From the NCBI GenBank assembly GCA_013289795.1, contig JABCZH010000012.1, positions 79,733-143,732 on the forward strand: a stretch of DNA of 64,000 nt. Direction: 5' to 3'. This document shows, in pieces, positions 32,319 through 41,902 of the stretch; the stretch's first letter is position 1, and every line of letters begins with the position of its first letter. The notes below the pieces were generated by a model. It was given only the letters and a program-made list of their open reading frames with translations, ran no database searches and had not been told where the DNA came from. The position numbers and the translations under genes were made by a program. The stretch comes from Acidobacteriota bacterium (GTDB taxonomy: Bacteria > Acidobacteriota > Terriglobia > Terriglobales > Acidobacteriaceae).

Positions 32319-33740
32319 ATGGCAACCACTCCCGCTCCTGTTCGCCTGCGGCGCACCCTCACTCTTTGGGACCTGATCCTTTACGGCGTCATCGTCATCC
32401 AGCCGGTTGCGCCCATGTCGGTGTTCGGCGTGCTGCGCGACCGCGGCCATGGCCACGTGGTCACCACCATTTTCATTGCGATGGTGGCGATGCTGTTCAC
32501 CGCCATCAGCTATGGCCGCATGGCGCGGGCGTATCCCAGCGCTGGTTCGGCATTTACTTACGTTGGGCAGGAAATCAATCCCGCGCTCGGATACGTAACC
32601 GGATGGAGCATGGTGATGGACTATATGCTCAATCCCATGATCTGCATCATCTGGTGCAGCCAACAGGCGCACGTGTTCGCACCTGGAATTTCCTACGGTG
32701 TTTGGGCGACGTTCTTCGCCCTAGTGTTCACCGCCCTGAATGTTCAAGGGGTCAAGACCTCGGCGCGCGTGAATACTGCTCTGGCAGCGGGCATGGGCGT
32801 AGTGATCACCATCTTCTTTGTGACCGCTGCGCGTTACATTTTCGGCCACCCTCACGACGGAGCGGGCTTCTTCACCCAGCCCTTTTATGATCCGCAGTTG
32901 TGGAACACGAAAGCGGTGCTGGGCGGAACATCAATCGCGGTTCTCACCTACATCGGTTTCGACGGGATCTCGACCCTGTCCGAAGAGGCAGAGAATCCAC
33001 GACGCAATATTTTGTTGGCAACCGTCCTGACTTGCCTGGTGATCGGAATTTTGTCGGCAATTCAGGTGTACGCGGCGCAGCTGATCTGGCCATCCAGCGA
33101 ACCGTTTCCCAACATGGACACGGCTTTTACCTTCGTAGCTGGACGGGCATGGGCGCCCATGTTTGCCATCCTGGGATTCACATTGCTGGTGGCGAATTTC
33201 GGCTCAGGCATGGGGGCGCAACTGGGCGCTGCGCGTCTGCTGTACGGGATGGGGCGCAGCAACGCCCTGCCCAAGTCTTTTTTTGGCGCGGTGGATCCCA
33301 AGCGGCACGTCCCCCGCAACAACGTGCTTTTTGTGGGCGCTTTGGCGCTGGCTGGGGCTTTTTTTCTGCCATGGGTGGCGGCGGTTCCGTCGCTGTTGGC
33401 CCGCTTTTTCTCCAGGGGATCCAGCGCCAGTCTGGGAACCGCGACCAGCGGCTACGAACTGGGCGCGAACTTGCTCAACTTTGGCGCTCTGATCGCTTTT
33501 ATGGGGGTCAACCTCGCGGCCTTTGTTCGCTACTATCTGCATGACGAGAACAAAAAGCTTAGTAATCTGCTGCCGCCGGTGTTGGGGTTCGTCATTTGTT
33601 TCGCACTGTGGGTGAACCTCAGTCCCACAGCTCTGATTTTCGGCGCGATCTGGATGGGACTGGGTATTGCGTTCGGCGCGGTGAAGACTCGCGGCTTCCG
33701 CGATAATTTGATTGATTTCGAACTGCCTCCGGAAGAGTGA
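32319..33740 (+). CDS. APC-superfamily amino-acid permease
   Basis: A 473-residue inner-membrane protein with about 12 TM helices. The first helix region reads LWDLILYGVIVIQPVAPMSVFG, followed by GRMARAYPSAGSAFTYVGQEINP and the consensus SEEAENPRRNILLATVLTCLV. These match amino-acid/polyamine/organocation transporters, often listed as 'APC family permease' near YhdG or putrescine importers. A cytoplasmic loop (RLLYGMGRSNALPKSFFGAVDPKRHVPRNN) is also typical. The substrate cannot be told. The convergent GH2 gene ends only five bases away. Confidence 0.9.
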   Translation: MATTPAPVRLRRTLTLWDLILYGVIVIQPVAPMSVFGVLRDRGHGHVVTTIFIAMVAMLFTAISYGRMARAYPSAGSAFTYVGQEINPALGYVTGWSMVMDYMLNPMICIIWCSQQAHVFAPGISYGVWATFFALVFTALNVQGVKTSARVNTALAAGMGVVITIFFVTAARYIFGHPHDGAGFFTQPFYDPQLWNTKAVLGGTSIAVLTYIGFDGISTLSEEAENPRRNILLATVLTCLVIGILSAIQVYAAQLIWPSSEPFPNMDTAFTFVAGRAWAPMFAILGFTLLVANFGSGMGAQLGAARLLYGMGRSNALPKSFFGAVDPKRHVPRNNVLFVGALALAGAFFLPWVAAVPSLLARFFSRGSSASLGTATSGYELGANLLNFGALIAFMGVNLAAFVRYYLHDENKKLSNLLPPVLGFVICFALWVNLSPTALIFGAIWMGLGIAFGAVKTRGFRDNLIDFELPPEE

Positions 33741-33744
33741 CGAA

Positions 33745-36438
33745 CTATTCCGTGGGAGCCACATTCCACCCGCTCACTTCGATGCGAGGTTGGGCAGCAC
33801 CCAAGGCACTCGTCCGGTAGGTGGCGCTGATTTCCCGCCTCTCACCGGGGAGCAGCGAGATGTAGTTGTCCTCCCACAATATTGGCAGAATTTCGTCCCC
33901 GTGGAGGCCTTTGTCCACCTTGAGTCGCACGAAGAATGCCAGACTCTTGCTCGGATTCTCGACCACGACGTGAGTCACGGCTTCTTCTCCCTTGCGCTCG
34001 GTGCGACTCGTGACCTTTAGCTGCACTTTGGGCAACCGGGAGAGCGCGGTAAAGTCTGCGTAGGAAAGAGTCGGAGTCGTGTACCAATTTGACTTGTCCC
34101 AATCGAGGGTTTCCGGTTTGGTGGACAGCCAGTAGAAATTCGATCCCACGAGCTTGCCGCCGGAGTCTTGCAGGCGCAGCGCGACGAAGTACGTTGGGCT
34201 GAGGCCGGAGATCTCCGGCAATGTGAGTATCCGGCTGGTGCTGTCGGCAAGAGCGTCAAGCGTCGTCTCCCGCGAGAACTTCTCCGTCATGTCAAGGTTC
34301 AGAACCTTGGTGGTCAGTTTGAGTCCGCGAGCATCCACATACTGGCTGCTCACCACCCAAACTGCGTGATCGTCGTAGCCATAGAGAGGATGCAGCGCTT
34401 CATTCGCGTTCTTCGCACCGAAGTATCCGCCGCCTGGCCGGAGATAGTAGTCGTACAAATGCCAGATGGTCGATGGCCAGGCGTTATTCAGCATCCACTG
34501 AATCACGCCGGTGGAAACATATTTGTTCCGGCTGTAGGCCTCGTACATGGCGCGAACGCCCTCGTAGGCCATCAGTTGTGACTTGAAGGTGAAGTCCTCC
34601 AAGCCGGCGGCGGTGCCGTAACGCGCATTCAAAGCGTTGGCAAAGAGGTGAATGTCCGCGAACACGTGTGCGCCAGCATGGAAGTTCCACCAGTCGTCAA
34701 TCGGCCACCAATGCTCTTTGGGCAGCATGGCGCGAATGCTTTCCACCGGAGGCACGGCCGGCCCCGCGCTGGTTTCGGTATTGAGGTCATATCCGCCGCC
34801 GCAGCCGGGAGTGTCGTCGGGGTTGCATTGCACGCGAGCAGCCAGGTTAGAGAACGAATCCTGTAGCCAATATCCGGGGGGAACGTAGTCATAAGGGCCG
34901 CTCATCTTCAGGCCAGTTACCCCGACGGCAGAAGCATCCTTTCCTGTGGCTGAAGGTACCACCGGGTTGGGCCATAGCGAGTCATGCTCGACTTTCAAAT
35001 ACGTTTGTTCCACGTCCGGCGGCGGCGGGTTATCGCTGCCATTCATCCACAGCATCAGGCTGGGATGGCTGCGCAGGCGATAGATCTGGTCGCGCAGCGA
35101 CTGTTCGGCGATCACGAAGTCCTGTGGTTTCCAATTCGCCCAGTGCTCCCAGTGAGAGCAGCACACCCATCCTGCCATGACCAGAATTCCCTGGCGGTCG
35201 GTCAGATCGAAGAACGTTTTGTTTTCCAGCATGCCTTCGAGGCGGATGGTGTTGATCCCCATGTCCTGGGCATAGCGGAGTTCGTCCCACATGCGTTGGT
35301 TGTTTTCGCGGAGCAGCATATCCATGGACCAGCCGCCGCCGCGAACGAGGATTTTCTTGCCGTTGACAGAGAAAACCCGGCCACCGGTGGAAGTCAGCTC
35401 GGACGTGATCTCGCGGATGCCGAAGCTGGTTTCGGCCCGATCGGAGACTCGCCCGTCAACCTCAAATTCGAGATTGAGTTCGTAGAGCTCAGGCTTGCCC
35501 ATTTGCGCCGGCCACCACAGCCGAGGATGGTCAAGATTGAGCTGGCGGAAACTGGCGGGAGAGAAGACTACATCTTTTGTTTCACCTGGAGCGAGATCAA
35601 TCTCCTGTGCGACGTCGACATTTTCAATTCTGCCCCGTAGCGTGCCGTGGGCGGGCTGCTGGGTCGCGTTGTTCAGCAGGGCAGTGACGGTCAGGTGTGC
35701 GGCTTCATTACCCGGTGAATCGACTCTCGAAACCACCGTCGGGTAACGGAGCGCCACCGGCCCGCTGCTGGAAATCTCGACGTCGCGAAATATTCCCATC
35801 TGCTTATCTGGCGGCGCGGGGTTCCAGTCCCAGAAATTAACCGTCAGATCGTTTTCGGTTGGCGAAAATACTTCGACTGCCAGAACGTTCGTTTTGCCCG
35901 GCTGGGCGGAGTTCGTCACATTGAATTCGTACGTGCGCCAAGCCCCGGCGACGTCGTCCGCTTTGGCAATCTGTTTTCCGTTGAGCCAGATGTTGGCGCG
36001 ATAGTTGATTCCGCCGAAATTCAACCAGACGGTCTTCCCTTGAAACGATGCCGGAATCACGAACTCCTTGCGGAACCACCACGGCACCAGGAAAGGGCTG
36101 TCCTGGGCCATGGGGAGGCTGACGAATGTTTGTCCGATGGGATAGGTCATTCCGGGCAGCTTGCGCAGGTTCATCCCGAAGTAGGGGTCGGGGAGATGCT
36201 TTGCCTTGACCAGTGCCGCGACCACTGTGGTTGGTACCGTGACGGAGTACCAGCCCTGCGGACGAAACTTCAGAGTCGAGACGACCTCGCCTGGGGAATC
36301 GACCTTGTACAGCGATTGCAGCGTCCAGCCGTCCTTGAGGACCACCGTCGGTGGCAATGGACGCGTCGCCGGTTGCTGAGCGAAGGCGAACGCCGAGCCT
36401 AATAACCATGACAAACCGAGCAAAACGAGCCTTTTCAT
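33745..36438 (-). CDS. GH2 glycosidase, exo-beta-D-glucosaminidase-like
   Basis: An exported protein of 897 residues. I use the ATG at 36438, which gives a clean signal peptide (MKRLVLLGLSWLLGSAFAFAQ); a TTG upstream is possible. GH2 modules are visible: sugar-binding domain (VWLNFGGINYRANIWLNGKQIAKAD), Ig-like domain, and TIM barrel (ILVRGGGWSMDMLLRENNQR, MGINTIRLEGMLENKTFFDL). The acid/base motif is LMWMNGSDNPPPPDVE, with Asp where ordinary GH2 enzymes have Asn-Glu. This is the mark of the CsxA exo-glucosaminidase group, as is TGVIQWMLNNAWPSTIWHLY. The nucleophile Glu is probably in MAYEGVRAMYEAY. Likely to trim chitosan-derived oligosaccharides. Confidence 0.82.
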   Translation of the reverse strand: MKRLVLLGLSWLLGSAFAFAQQPATRPLPPTVVLKDGWTLQSLYKVDSPGEVVSTLKFRPQGWYSVTVPTTVVAALVKAKHLPDPYFGMNLRKLPGMTYPIGQTFVSLPMAQDSPFLVPWWFRKEFVIPASFQGKTVWLNFGGINYRANIWLNGKQIAKADDVAGAWRTYEFNVTNSAQPGKTNVLAVEVFSPTENDLTVNFWDWNPAPPDKQMGIFRDVEISSSGPVALRYPTVVSRVDSPGNEAAHLTVTALLNNATQQPAHGTLRGRIENVDVAQEIDLAPGETKDVVFSPASFRQLNLDHPRLWWPAQMGKPELYELNLEFEVDGRVSDRAETSFGIREITSELTSTGGRVFSVNGKKILVRGGGWSMDMLLRENNQRMWDELRYAQDMGINTIRLEGMLENKTFFDLTDRQGILVMAGWVCCSHWEHWANWKPQDFVIAEQSLRDQIYRLRSHPSLMLWMNGSDNPPPPDVEQTYLKVEHDSLWPNPVVPSATGKDASAVGVTGLKMSGPYDYVPPGYWLQDSFSNLAARVQCNPDDTPGCGGGYDLNTETSAGPAVPPVESIRAMLPKEHWWPIDDWWNFHAGAHVFADIHLFANALNARYGTAAGLEDFTFKSQLMAYEGVRAMYEAYSRNKYVSTGVIQWMLNNAWPSTIWHLYDYYLRPGGGYFGAKNANEALHPLYGYDDHAVWVVSSQYVDARGLKLTTKVLNLDMTEKFSRETTLDALADSTSRILTLPEISGLSPTYFVALRLQDSGGKLVGSNFYWLSTKPETLDWDKSNWYTTPTLSYADFTALSRLPKVQLKVTSRTERKGEEAVTHVVVENPSKSLAFFVRLKVDKGLHGDEILPILWEDNYISLLPGERREISATYRTSALGAAQPRIEVSGWNVAPTE

Positions 36439-36572
36439 AAGAAGCAGGACCCCAACCAGGAAGGTAAGAACGATCGAGCTGTTTGCCAACGTTGAATAAC
36501 AGGTTTATTAATTCGTTTCAATAGCCCAGATTTCCGCTCCTCATCCCGCCGACTCCAAAGAATACTTTAGTT

Positions 36573-36578
36573 TATAAT
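36573..36578 (+). promoter_or_regulatory. Candidate -10 box of the PpiD-like gene
   Basis: A perfect TATAAT in an AT-rich patch (TTAGTTTATAATTTAAG) 36 bases before the start codon, in a divergent promoter region. No good -35 stands at the right distance. Confidence 0.45.
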
Positions 36579-36613
36579 TTAAGTTTCTGCCTTTATCCCG
36601 GGAGTGACACGAA

Positions 36614-38608
36614 ATGATTCGATTCCTACAGACCCCTGGGCCTCTCAAGAAGGTGATTCTTGGCGGCCTGTTAACGATTATCTGCGTATTCATGGTCATC
36701 ACGCTGGTTCCGGGCTTTGGCAGCACTGACTTGTTCGGTACCGGAGCCCCGGCCAAAGGCGTCGTGGCCACTGTGTCAGGAAGCGACATCACCGCGCTCG
36801 AGGTGCAGCGTGAAGCGCGGCAGATGGTGCAGCAGCAGTTTCCGCAAGGAGGGGCACAGATCGCGATGTTGCTGCCGTATTTCGCCTCGCAGGCGGCGCA
36901 GCAACTGATCAGCCGCAGCGCCATTATTGCCGAGGCGCGACGCATGGGGCTGCGCGCGACTGACGACGATGTGCGCGACGAATTGCAGCATGGCCGCTAT
37001 GCTTCCGTCTTTTTCCCCGAAGGCAAGTTCATCGGCCAGGCGGCTTACGAGGAGCGCCTTCAACAAGTGAATCTGACGGTCACGCTGTTCGAGCAGAGCG
37101 TGAAAGATGACATCCTGCTGGAAAAGCTTCGCAACCTGGTGGCTGGCAGCGCCCTGGTCAGCGATGCCGAAGTGCATGAGAAGTTCCTGAAGGACAACAC
37201 CAAGGTCAAGTTCGACTATGCGGTCCTGAACAAGGAAGACATTCTTAAGACCATTCACCCGGCCGAGGCTGAGCTGAAGGCTTACTACGAGCAGCATAAG
37301 GCCTCGTACGCCAATTCCATCCCGGAAAAACGCAAGATCAGGTACGCACTGATCGATTCCGCGAGAGTCCAGGCCGGGGTCCAAGTCACGCAGCAGGAAA
37401 TTGCGGCGTACTACGACCAGCATCGTGACGAATATCGCGTGCCAGAGCAGGTCAATGTTCGGCAGGTTCTGATAAAAACGCCGCTGGCGGGTGCCGATGG
37501 CAAGGTTGACGCGAAAGGCGTCGAAGCTGCCCAAAAGAAGGGGCAAGATGCACTTCAGCAACTGAAGGGCGGGGCTAAGTTTGAAGATGTCGCGAAGAAG
37601 TACTCCGACGATCCCAGCGGCAAGACCGGTGGCTCGATTGGCTGGGTAAAGCGTGGCGGCTTTCCGGTTCCTGAAGTGGACAAGGCCGCCTTCTCGCTCG
37701 CGAAAGGCACGAACAGCGACCTGATCAACGCCGGATATGCCTTTGTGATCCTCCACGTAGATGACAAGCAAGACGCCCATGCGAAGACGCTGGACGAGGT
37801 CAAGGACCAGATTGAGCCTGTCATCAAGGCGCAAAAGGCTTCCCAGGCCACCGATGCGCAAGCAACCGCGCTGCTTTCCCAGGCCCGTTCTGGCGGTCTG
37901 GACAAAGCCGCAGCCTCGAAGGGGTTGACGGTGGTCGCCACCGATTTCATCAATCGCAGCGACTCTCTGCCGGGGATCGGCAGTGCTCCCCAGCTTATGG
38001 AGGCAGTGTTCAATGCTGCGGAAAAGTCTCCGCCCGATGAACTGGCGCTGCCCCAGGGTTTCGTGGTGTACGAGGTGTTGGCCATCAAGCCGCCCGCGAC
38101 GCCAAGTTTTGAGGAGATTCGCGCCCGGGTGGAAAGCGAGTTCAAGGAATCCCGCGCTGCTGCTTTACTCACACAAAAGACCCAGGAACTTTCCGATCGC
38201 GCGAAGTCTGATCACGATTTGAAGAAGGCGGCGAAAGAACTTGCGGCCACGGTGAAGACCAGCGATCTGGTACTGCCTGACAGCCAGGTGCCGGACCTGG
38301 GGGCCATGTCGGGGCCCGCATCGGTTGCTTTCACCCTGAAGCCTGGGGACATCAGTGGACCCATCGATACCAACACCAACGGAGCGGTACTCGCGGTGCT
38401 GGAGAAACAGGGCCCCAGCGACAGTGACTACGCCGCCAAGAAAGATCAGATCCGGGATTCGTTGCTGCAGACAAAGCAGCAGGAACTGTTTGGTCTGTTC
38501 GTTACGAATCTCCGCGATCAAATGGAAAAGTCCGGCAAGATCAAGATCAACCAGCAGGAAATGAAATCTCTGACCAAGCGCCAGGGCGGCGAGGACGAAG
38601 GCGAATAG
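36614..38608 (+). CDS. PpiD/SurA-type membrane-anchored peptidyl-prolyl isomerase
   Basis: A 664-residue protein with one N-terminal TM helix (VILGGLLTIICVFMVITLVPG), a SurA-N-like chaperone segment (AARQMVQQQFP onward; LISRSAIIAEARRMGLRATDDDV), and a parvulin domain at about residues 275-390 (VNVRQVLIKTPL, FEDVAKKYSDDPSGKTGGSIGWVKRGGF, YAFVILHVDDKQ). A second parvulin-like or linker domain follows. The layout is that of PpiD, which sits at the Sec exit and helps exported proteins fold. The ribosome site is GGGAG before ATG 36614. It is divergent from the GH2 gene. Confidence 0.88.
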   Translation: MIRFLQTPGPLKKVILGGLLTIICVFMVITLVPGFGSTDLFGTGAPAKGVVATVSGSDITALEVQREARQMVQQQFPQGGAQIAMLLPYFASQAAQQLISRSAIIAEARRMGLRATDDDVRDELQHGRYASVFFPEGKFIGQAAYEERLQQVNLTVTLFEQSVKDDILLEKLRNLVAGSALVSDAEVHEKFLKDNTKVKFDYAVLNKEDILKTIHPAEAELKAYYEQHKASYANSIPEKRKIRYALIDSARVQAGVQVTQQEIAAYYDQHRDEYRVPEQVNVRQVLIKTPLAGADGKVDAKGVEAAQKKGQDALQQLKGGAKFEDVAKKYSDDPSGKTGGSIGWVKRGGFPVPEVDKAAFSLAKGTNSDLINAGYAFVILHVDDKQDAHAKTLDEVKDQIEPVIKAQKASQATDAQATALLSQARSGGLDKAAASKGLTVVATDFINRSDSLPGIGSAPQLMEAVFNAAEKSPPDELALPQGFVVYEVLAIKPPATPSFEEIRARVESEFKESRAAALLTQKTQELSDRAKSDHDLKKAAKELAATVKTSDLVLPDSQVPDLGAMSGPASVAFTLKPGDISGPIDTNTNGAVLAVLEKQGPSDSDYAAKKDQIRDSLLQTKQQELFGLFVTNLRDQMEKSGKIKINQQEMKSLTKRQGGEDEGE

Positions 38609-38775
38609 CGTCCCTGATTTGGCTTAACGTGGACTGGCTCGTAACGGACAGGACCAGTTTCCCAACTTTGGCAGTAGTTTGGTTTCGCGCCGAACCCATT
38701 GGAATGTCGAGTGAGCAAGTGCAAATCTTCTTGCCCGCACAGCCCTGAAAATTGAAGATGGAATTCTAGCTAAAC

Positions 38776-40308
38776 ATGCCATTTCCTCGTGCCACGGGAA
38801 TCCTGCTCCACCCGGTTTCGCTGCCGTCGCGCGGCGGGATTGGAGACTTCGGCCCGGCGGCGTATGAGTTCATCGATTTTCTGGCAGCCGGGCGGCAGAG
38901 TTTGTGGCAGGTCTTGCCGCTGGGGCCGCCCGCGAACGGAGATTCTCCTTATTCTTCGACTTCCGCGTTTGCCGGCAATCCGCTGCTCATCAGCCTGGAA
39001 CGGCTGGCGGAGCGCGGCTGGATCCCCGACTCGAAACTGCAGGGGCTTCCTGACACCGTCGGGCCCATCGACTATGAAGAGGTTCGCCGGAGCAAACTCC
39101 CGCTCTTGAACGAAGCGTGCGGCAAGTTCCTGGCTTCTGCCAACGGTGAGCAGCGTTCCCGCTATGACCGGTTCTGCGACGAAAATTCCTGGTGGCTGGA
39201 AGATTTTGTTCTCTACGATGCCCTGCAGATTCGCCACCGCGTGAAGTTGTGGAAGGATTGGCCGGAAACACTGGCGCTGCGCCAGCCTGCGGCGCTTGAG
39301 GCTGCGCGGGCGGAGCTTGCCTCCGAACTGACCATCCGCCGCGTTCTGCAGTTTTTCTTCTATGAGCAGTGGCATGCCCTGCGACGTTATTGCGCCGAGA
39401 AATCCGTCCGCGTTGTGGGTGATATCGCGATCTTCGTGGACTACGAGAGTGCCGATGTGTGGGCCAACCGCGAGCTATTTCGCTTGAATGATAAGCTCGA
39501 TCCCGAAGTGGTGGCCGGCGTTCCTCCCGATGCCTACAGCGCCACCGGCCAGCGTTGGGGTAATCCGCTGTACCGATGGGAAACCATGCGGGGGCGTGGC
39601 TATAAATGGTGGGCGCAACGGCTGCGCTGGGCCACGCAAACCTGCGACTACATCCGCCTCGACCACTTTCGCGGATTTGCGCAATTCTGGGAGATTCCCG
39701 CAGCCGACGAGACCGCCATCAACGGCCACTGGGTGGATGGTCCCCGCGACGAGTTCTTTAACAAGCTGCGCGACGAACTCGGCAGCCTGCCTTTTTTCGC
39801 CGAGGACCTCGGCTACATCACGCCCGATGTTCACGCGCTGCGAGAGAACCACAAGATTCCGGGAATGGCAGTGCTCCAGTTCGGTTTCGGCGATTCCGGG
39901 GCGCACCAGTACTTACCGCACCGGCTCACGCCCGACCGCGCGGTCTACACCGGCACCCATGATAACGACACAACCGTGGGCTGGTGGAATGGCGGCGTCA
40001 GCGACCACGAGCGGCGGTCCGCTCTGGCCTATTTGGGGTGCTGCGAGGACGGTATCAACTGGGCCATGATCCGCGCCGCTCAGGGTTCCGCGGCCAGCCT
40101 ATCGGTTGCGCCGTTGCAGGATGTGCTGGGATTGGGAAGTGATGCACGCCTGAACACCCCCAGCGTCAAGACAGGAAACTTTCGCTGGCGCTACCAGCGC
40201 GGAGCGTTGACTCCGGCTTTGGCGGCGAAGCTGGCGTTGCTGGCTGAGGTTACCGACCGGCTCCCGCAGCCGCTGCCAGTTCCTCCCGACGAAACGTTTG
40301 TGGCCTGA
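38776..40308 (+). CDS. malQ: 4-Alpha-glucanotransferase (GH77, amylomaltase)
   Basis: A 510-residue cytoplasmic enzyme that transfers alpha-1,4-glucan segments in maltodextrin and glycogen metabolism. Conserved parts: GILLHPVSLPSRGGIGDFG and QVLPLGPPANGDSPYSSTSAFAGNP at the start, IFVDYESADVWANRELF, and the catalytic trio. These are the nucleophile Asp in YIRLDHFRGF, the acid/base Glu in PFFAEDLGYITPDV, and the third Asp in YTGTHDNDTTVGWW. Length equals the short bacterial MalQ type. With glgC at 1.9 kb it indicates glycogen turnover, though the genes are not linked. Confidence 0.96.
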   Translation: MPFPRATGILLHPVSLPSRGGIGDFGPAAYEFIDFLAAGRQSLWQVLPLGPPANGDSPYSSTSAFAGNPLLISLERLAERGWIPDSKLQGLPDTVGPIDYEEVRRSKLPLLNEACGKFLASANGEQRSRYDRFCDENSWWLEDFVLYDALQIRHRVKLWKDWPETLALRQPAALEAARAELASELTIRRVLQFFFYEQWHALRRYCAEKSVRVVGDIAIFVDYESADVWANRELFRLNDKLDPEVVAGVPPDAYSATGQRWGNPLYRWETMRGRGYKWWAQRLRWATQTCDYIRLDHFRGFAQFWEIPAADETAINGHWVDGPRDEFFNKLRDELGSLPFFAEDLGYITPDVHALRENHKIPGMAVLQFGFGDSGAHQYLPHRLTPDRAVYTGTHDNDTTVGWWNGGVSDHERRSALAYLGCCEDGINWAMIRAAQGSAASLSVAPLQDVLGLGSDARLNTPSVKTGNFRWRYQRGALTPALAAKLALLAEVTDRLPQPLPVPPDETFVA

Positions 40309-40319
40309 ACGATAGGCGG

Positions 40320-40348
40320 AAAAAAGCCGGGATCTGGTGATCCCGGCT
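40320..40348 (-). terminator. Rho-independent terminator of the HTH regulator gene
   Basis: Stem AGCCGGGATC / GATCCCGGCT (10 bases, perfect) with a 4-base loop. On the minus strand it is followed by six T. It lies between convergent malQ and the HTH gene. In the plus direction no T run follows, so it mainly serves the minus strand. Confidence 0.8.
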
Positions 40349-40400
40349 GTTAGTTGGCTGGTTGCCCGGATAAACTTGTTTGACGCCCGCGGCCTTCGGC

Positions 40401-40940
40401 CTACGCGGTTCTTCTTGGCCGCACCGTCAGATCGCGTACTTGGGTCAGGATGCTCGACATCTGCATCCCGTTCAGTTGGGTCACGAAGGGCAGCATTTCC
40501 GCGATGAATGGATCCTGCATCAGTTCGCGGACTTCCTGCTGCCGGTTACGCTCGCCTCCGCTGAGCAGATCGGGCACGGTCACCTCCAGCGCCTTGGCCA
40601 GCCGCTCCAGCGACGAGAGGGTGGGCGTGGCTTTCTCGTTTTCAATCTTGGATACGTAGGTCCGCGGCACGGACATGCGCATAGCCAGTTGCCGCTGGCT
40701 GAGCCCGCTGCCCAGGCGAATGGACCGGATGGCGGTCGCCAGATGCAGGTGGCCGCGACTGTGGCCATTGCTTGGTATCATCTGCGGCGGGGGAGGAGCC
40801 GGAACTATTTCGGGCTCGTCCTCGTCCAACGAACCGTGGCAGCGGCGGCAAAGATTGTTGGTGGTGCGAAATTGGACCAGCAGGCAACGATCACAACGAA
40901 CCACTTCCCTGGAATCTACCGGGGCAAGCATGGTGGCCAT
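40401..40940 (-). CDS. Zinc-ribbon plus Cro/C1 HTH regulator
   Basis: About 179 residues from ATG 40940; the frame is open to 41054 but the upstream part is unlike protein, and no strong ribosome site decides the start. Near the N-terminus C-x2-C ... C-x2-C (VRCDRCLLVQF, LCRRCHGS) forms a zinc ribbon. The HTH_3 domain follows at about residues 70-125 (LGSGLSQRQLAMRMSVPRTYVSKIENEKATPTLSSLERLAKAL). A C-terminal helix reads VRELMQDPFIAEMLPFVTQL. I infer a transcription regulator with redox- or metal-sensitive finger. Targets unknown. Confidence 0.82.
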   Translation of the reverse strand: MATMLAPVDSREVVRCDRCLLVQFRTTNNLCRRCHGSLDEDEPEIVPAPPPPQMIPSNGHSRGHLHLATAIRSIRLGSGLSQRQLAMRMSVPRTYVSKIENEKATPTLSSLERLAKALEVTVPDLLSGGERNRQQEVRELMQDPFIAEMLPFVTQLNGMQMSSILTQVRDLTVRPRRTA

Positions 40941-41267
40941 TAGGTTTGGGAGGGGCCAGAGCGGGCGTCCCGGAGGAACCGAAAAACGAACCAAACTAGG
41001 TACTTGGTTCCAGACCTGTGGCGTAATCTGAGGCAGCAGCACTGTGGATGTCAAGTAAAATCAGCGTTCAACTGCGGTATGGCGTGGCCGAGGCCGGGGA
41101 GCGCAGGCGAAGGTCCGGCGAACCTGCGGAGATTGCAGAAAAATAGTTTGGGCAGGGTTCGCAAAAGACCAAGACTCTTCCTCGATTGCTGAAAGGCGCA
41201 CGGGGACGGGAGTTTCGGCTGGTTTGAGGGAGTTGCAGGTATTCTTGAGGGGACAAGCGAGAAAAAT

Positions 41268-41861
41268 ATGAAGGGCAGAGAAGAAGCCTGGTGTTTACTA
41301 ACTGAGTTCACCCAATCCGAAAGTCTCCGTAAACACGCTTTGGCGGTCGAGGCCTGCATGCGCGCCTACGCGCAAAAACTAGGCGGAGATCAGGAACTCT
41401 GGGGCATGGCCGGCTTGCTACACGACTTCGACTACGAGAAGTATCCCAGCCGCGAAGAGCATCCTTTCAAGGGCAATGAGATCCTGAAAGAGCGAGGATG
41501 GTCGGACGAGATCCGCCGGGCGATCATGTCTCACGCCGAGTACACCGGGGTGACGCGCGACTCGGCGATGGAGAAAGCGCTTTTCGCCTGCGATGAACTG
41601 GCGGGATTCATTACCGCCTCCGCGCTGGTGAAACCCGGGAAATCGCTGGCCGAGGTCGAAGCCAAGTCAGTGCGAAAGAAGATGAAAGACAAAGCCTTCG
41701 CCCGCAGCGTGAACCGCGACGACATCGTCAACGGCGCTGCTGATCTGGGTGTGGAGTTAGAAGATCACATCGCGTTCTGCATCGAGGCAATGAAGGGGAT
41801 CGCGGCGCAGTTGGGGCTGGATGGGAGTGGGGTGAAAACGGCATCGGCGTCGCCAACATGA
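41268..41861 (+). CDS. HD/HDIG-domain hydrolase-like protein
   Basis: A 197-residue protein with the HD signature: RKHALAVEACMRAYA (first His), GLLHDFDYEKYP (His-Asp), REEHPFKGNEILKERGW, and IMSHAEYTGV (later His). Such stand-alone 'HDIG' proteins are metal-dependent phosphohydrolases acting on nucleotides or are of unknown substrate. The C-terminal half is helical with KSVRKKMKDKAFARSVNRDDI. The 213-base spacer before it and its neighbours offer no clue to substrate. Confidence 0.85.
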   Translation: MKGREEAWCLLTEFTQSESLRKHALAVEACMRAYAQKLGGDQELWGMAGLLHDFDYEKYPSREEHPFKGNEILKERGWSDEIRRAIMSHAEYTGVTRDSAMEKALFACDELAGFITASALVKPGKSLAEVEAKSVRKKMKDKAFARSVNRDDIVNGAADLGVELEDHIAFCIEAMKGIAAQLGLDGSGVKTASASPT

Positions 41862-41902
41862 GCATGCCAGTCGCACCTTGCGCAATGGTTTAGATCCAAG
41901 TC

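Noticed and set aside
30739..32325. Minus-strand ORF of 528 codons
   Set aside because: It is antisense to the TPR-CRTAC1 gene, rich in Arg/Pro/His, without domain features; a result of high GC and codon bias on the other strand.
36776..37861. Minus-strand ORF of 361 codons
   Set aside because: Shadow of the PpiD-like gene on the plus strand.
41055..41267. GC-rich possible structured RNA
   Set aside because: The stretch GGCCGAGGCCGGGGAGCG and following bases suggested a structured RNA, but no known RNA (SRP, RNase P, tmRNA, 6S) pattern could be fitted.
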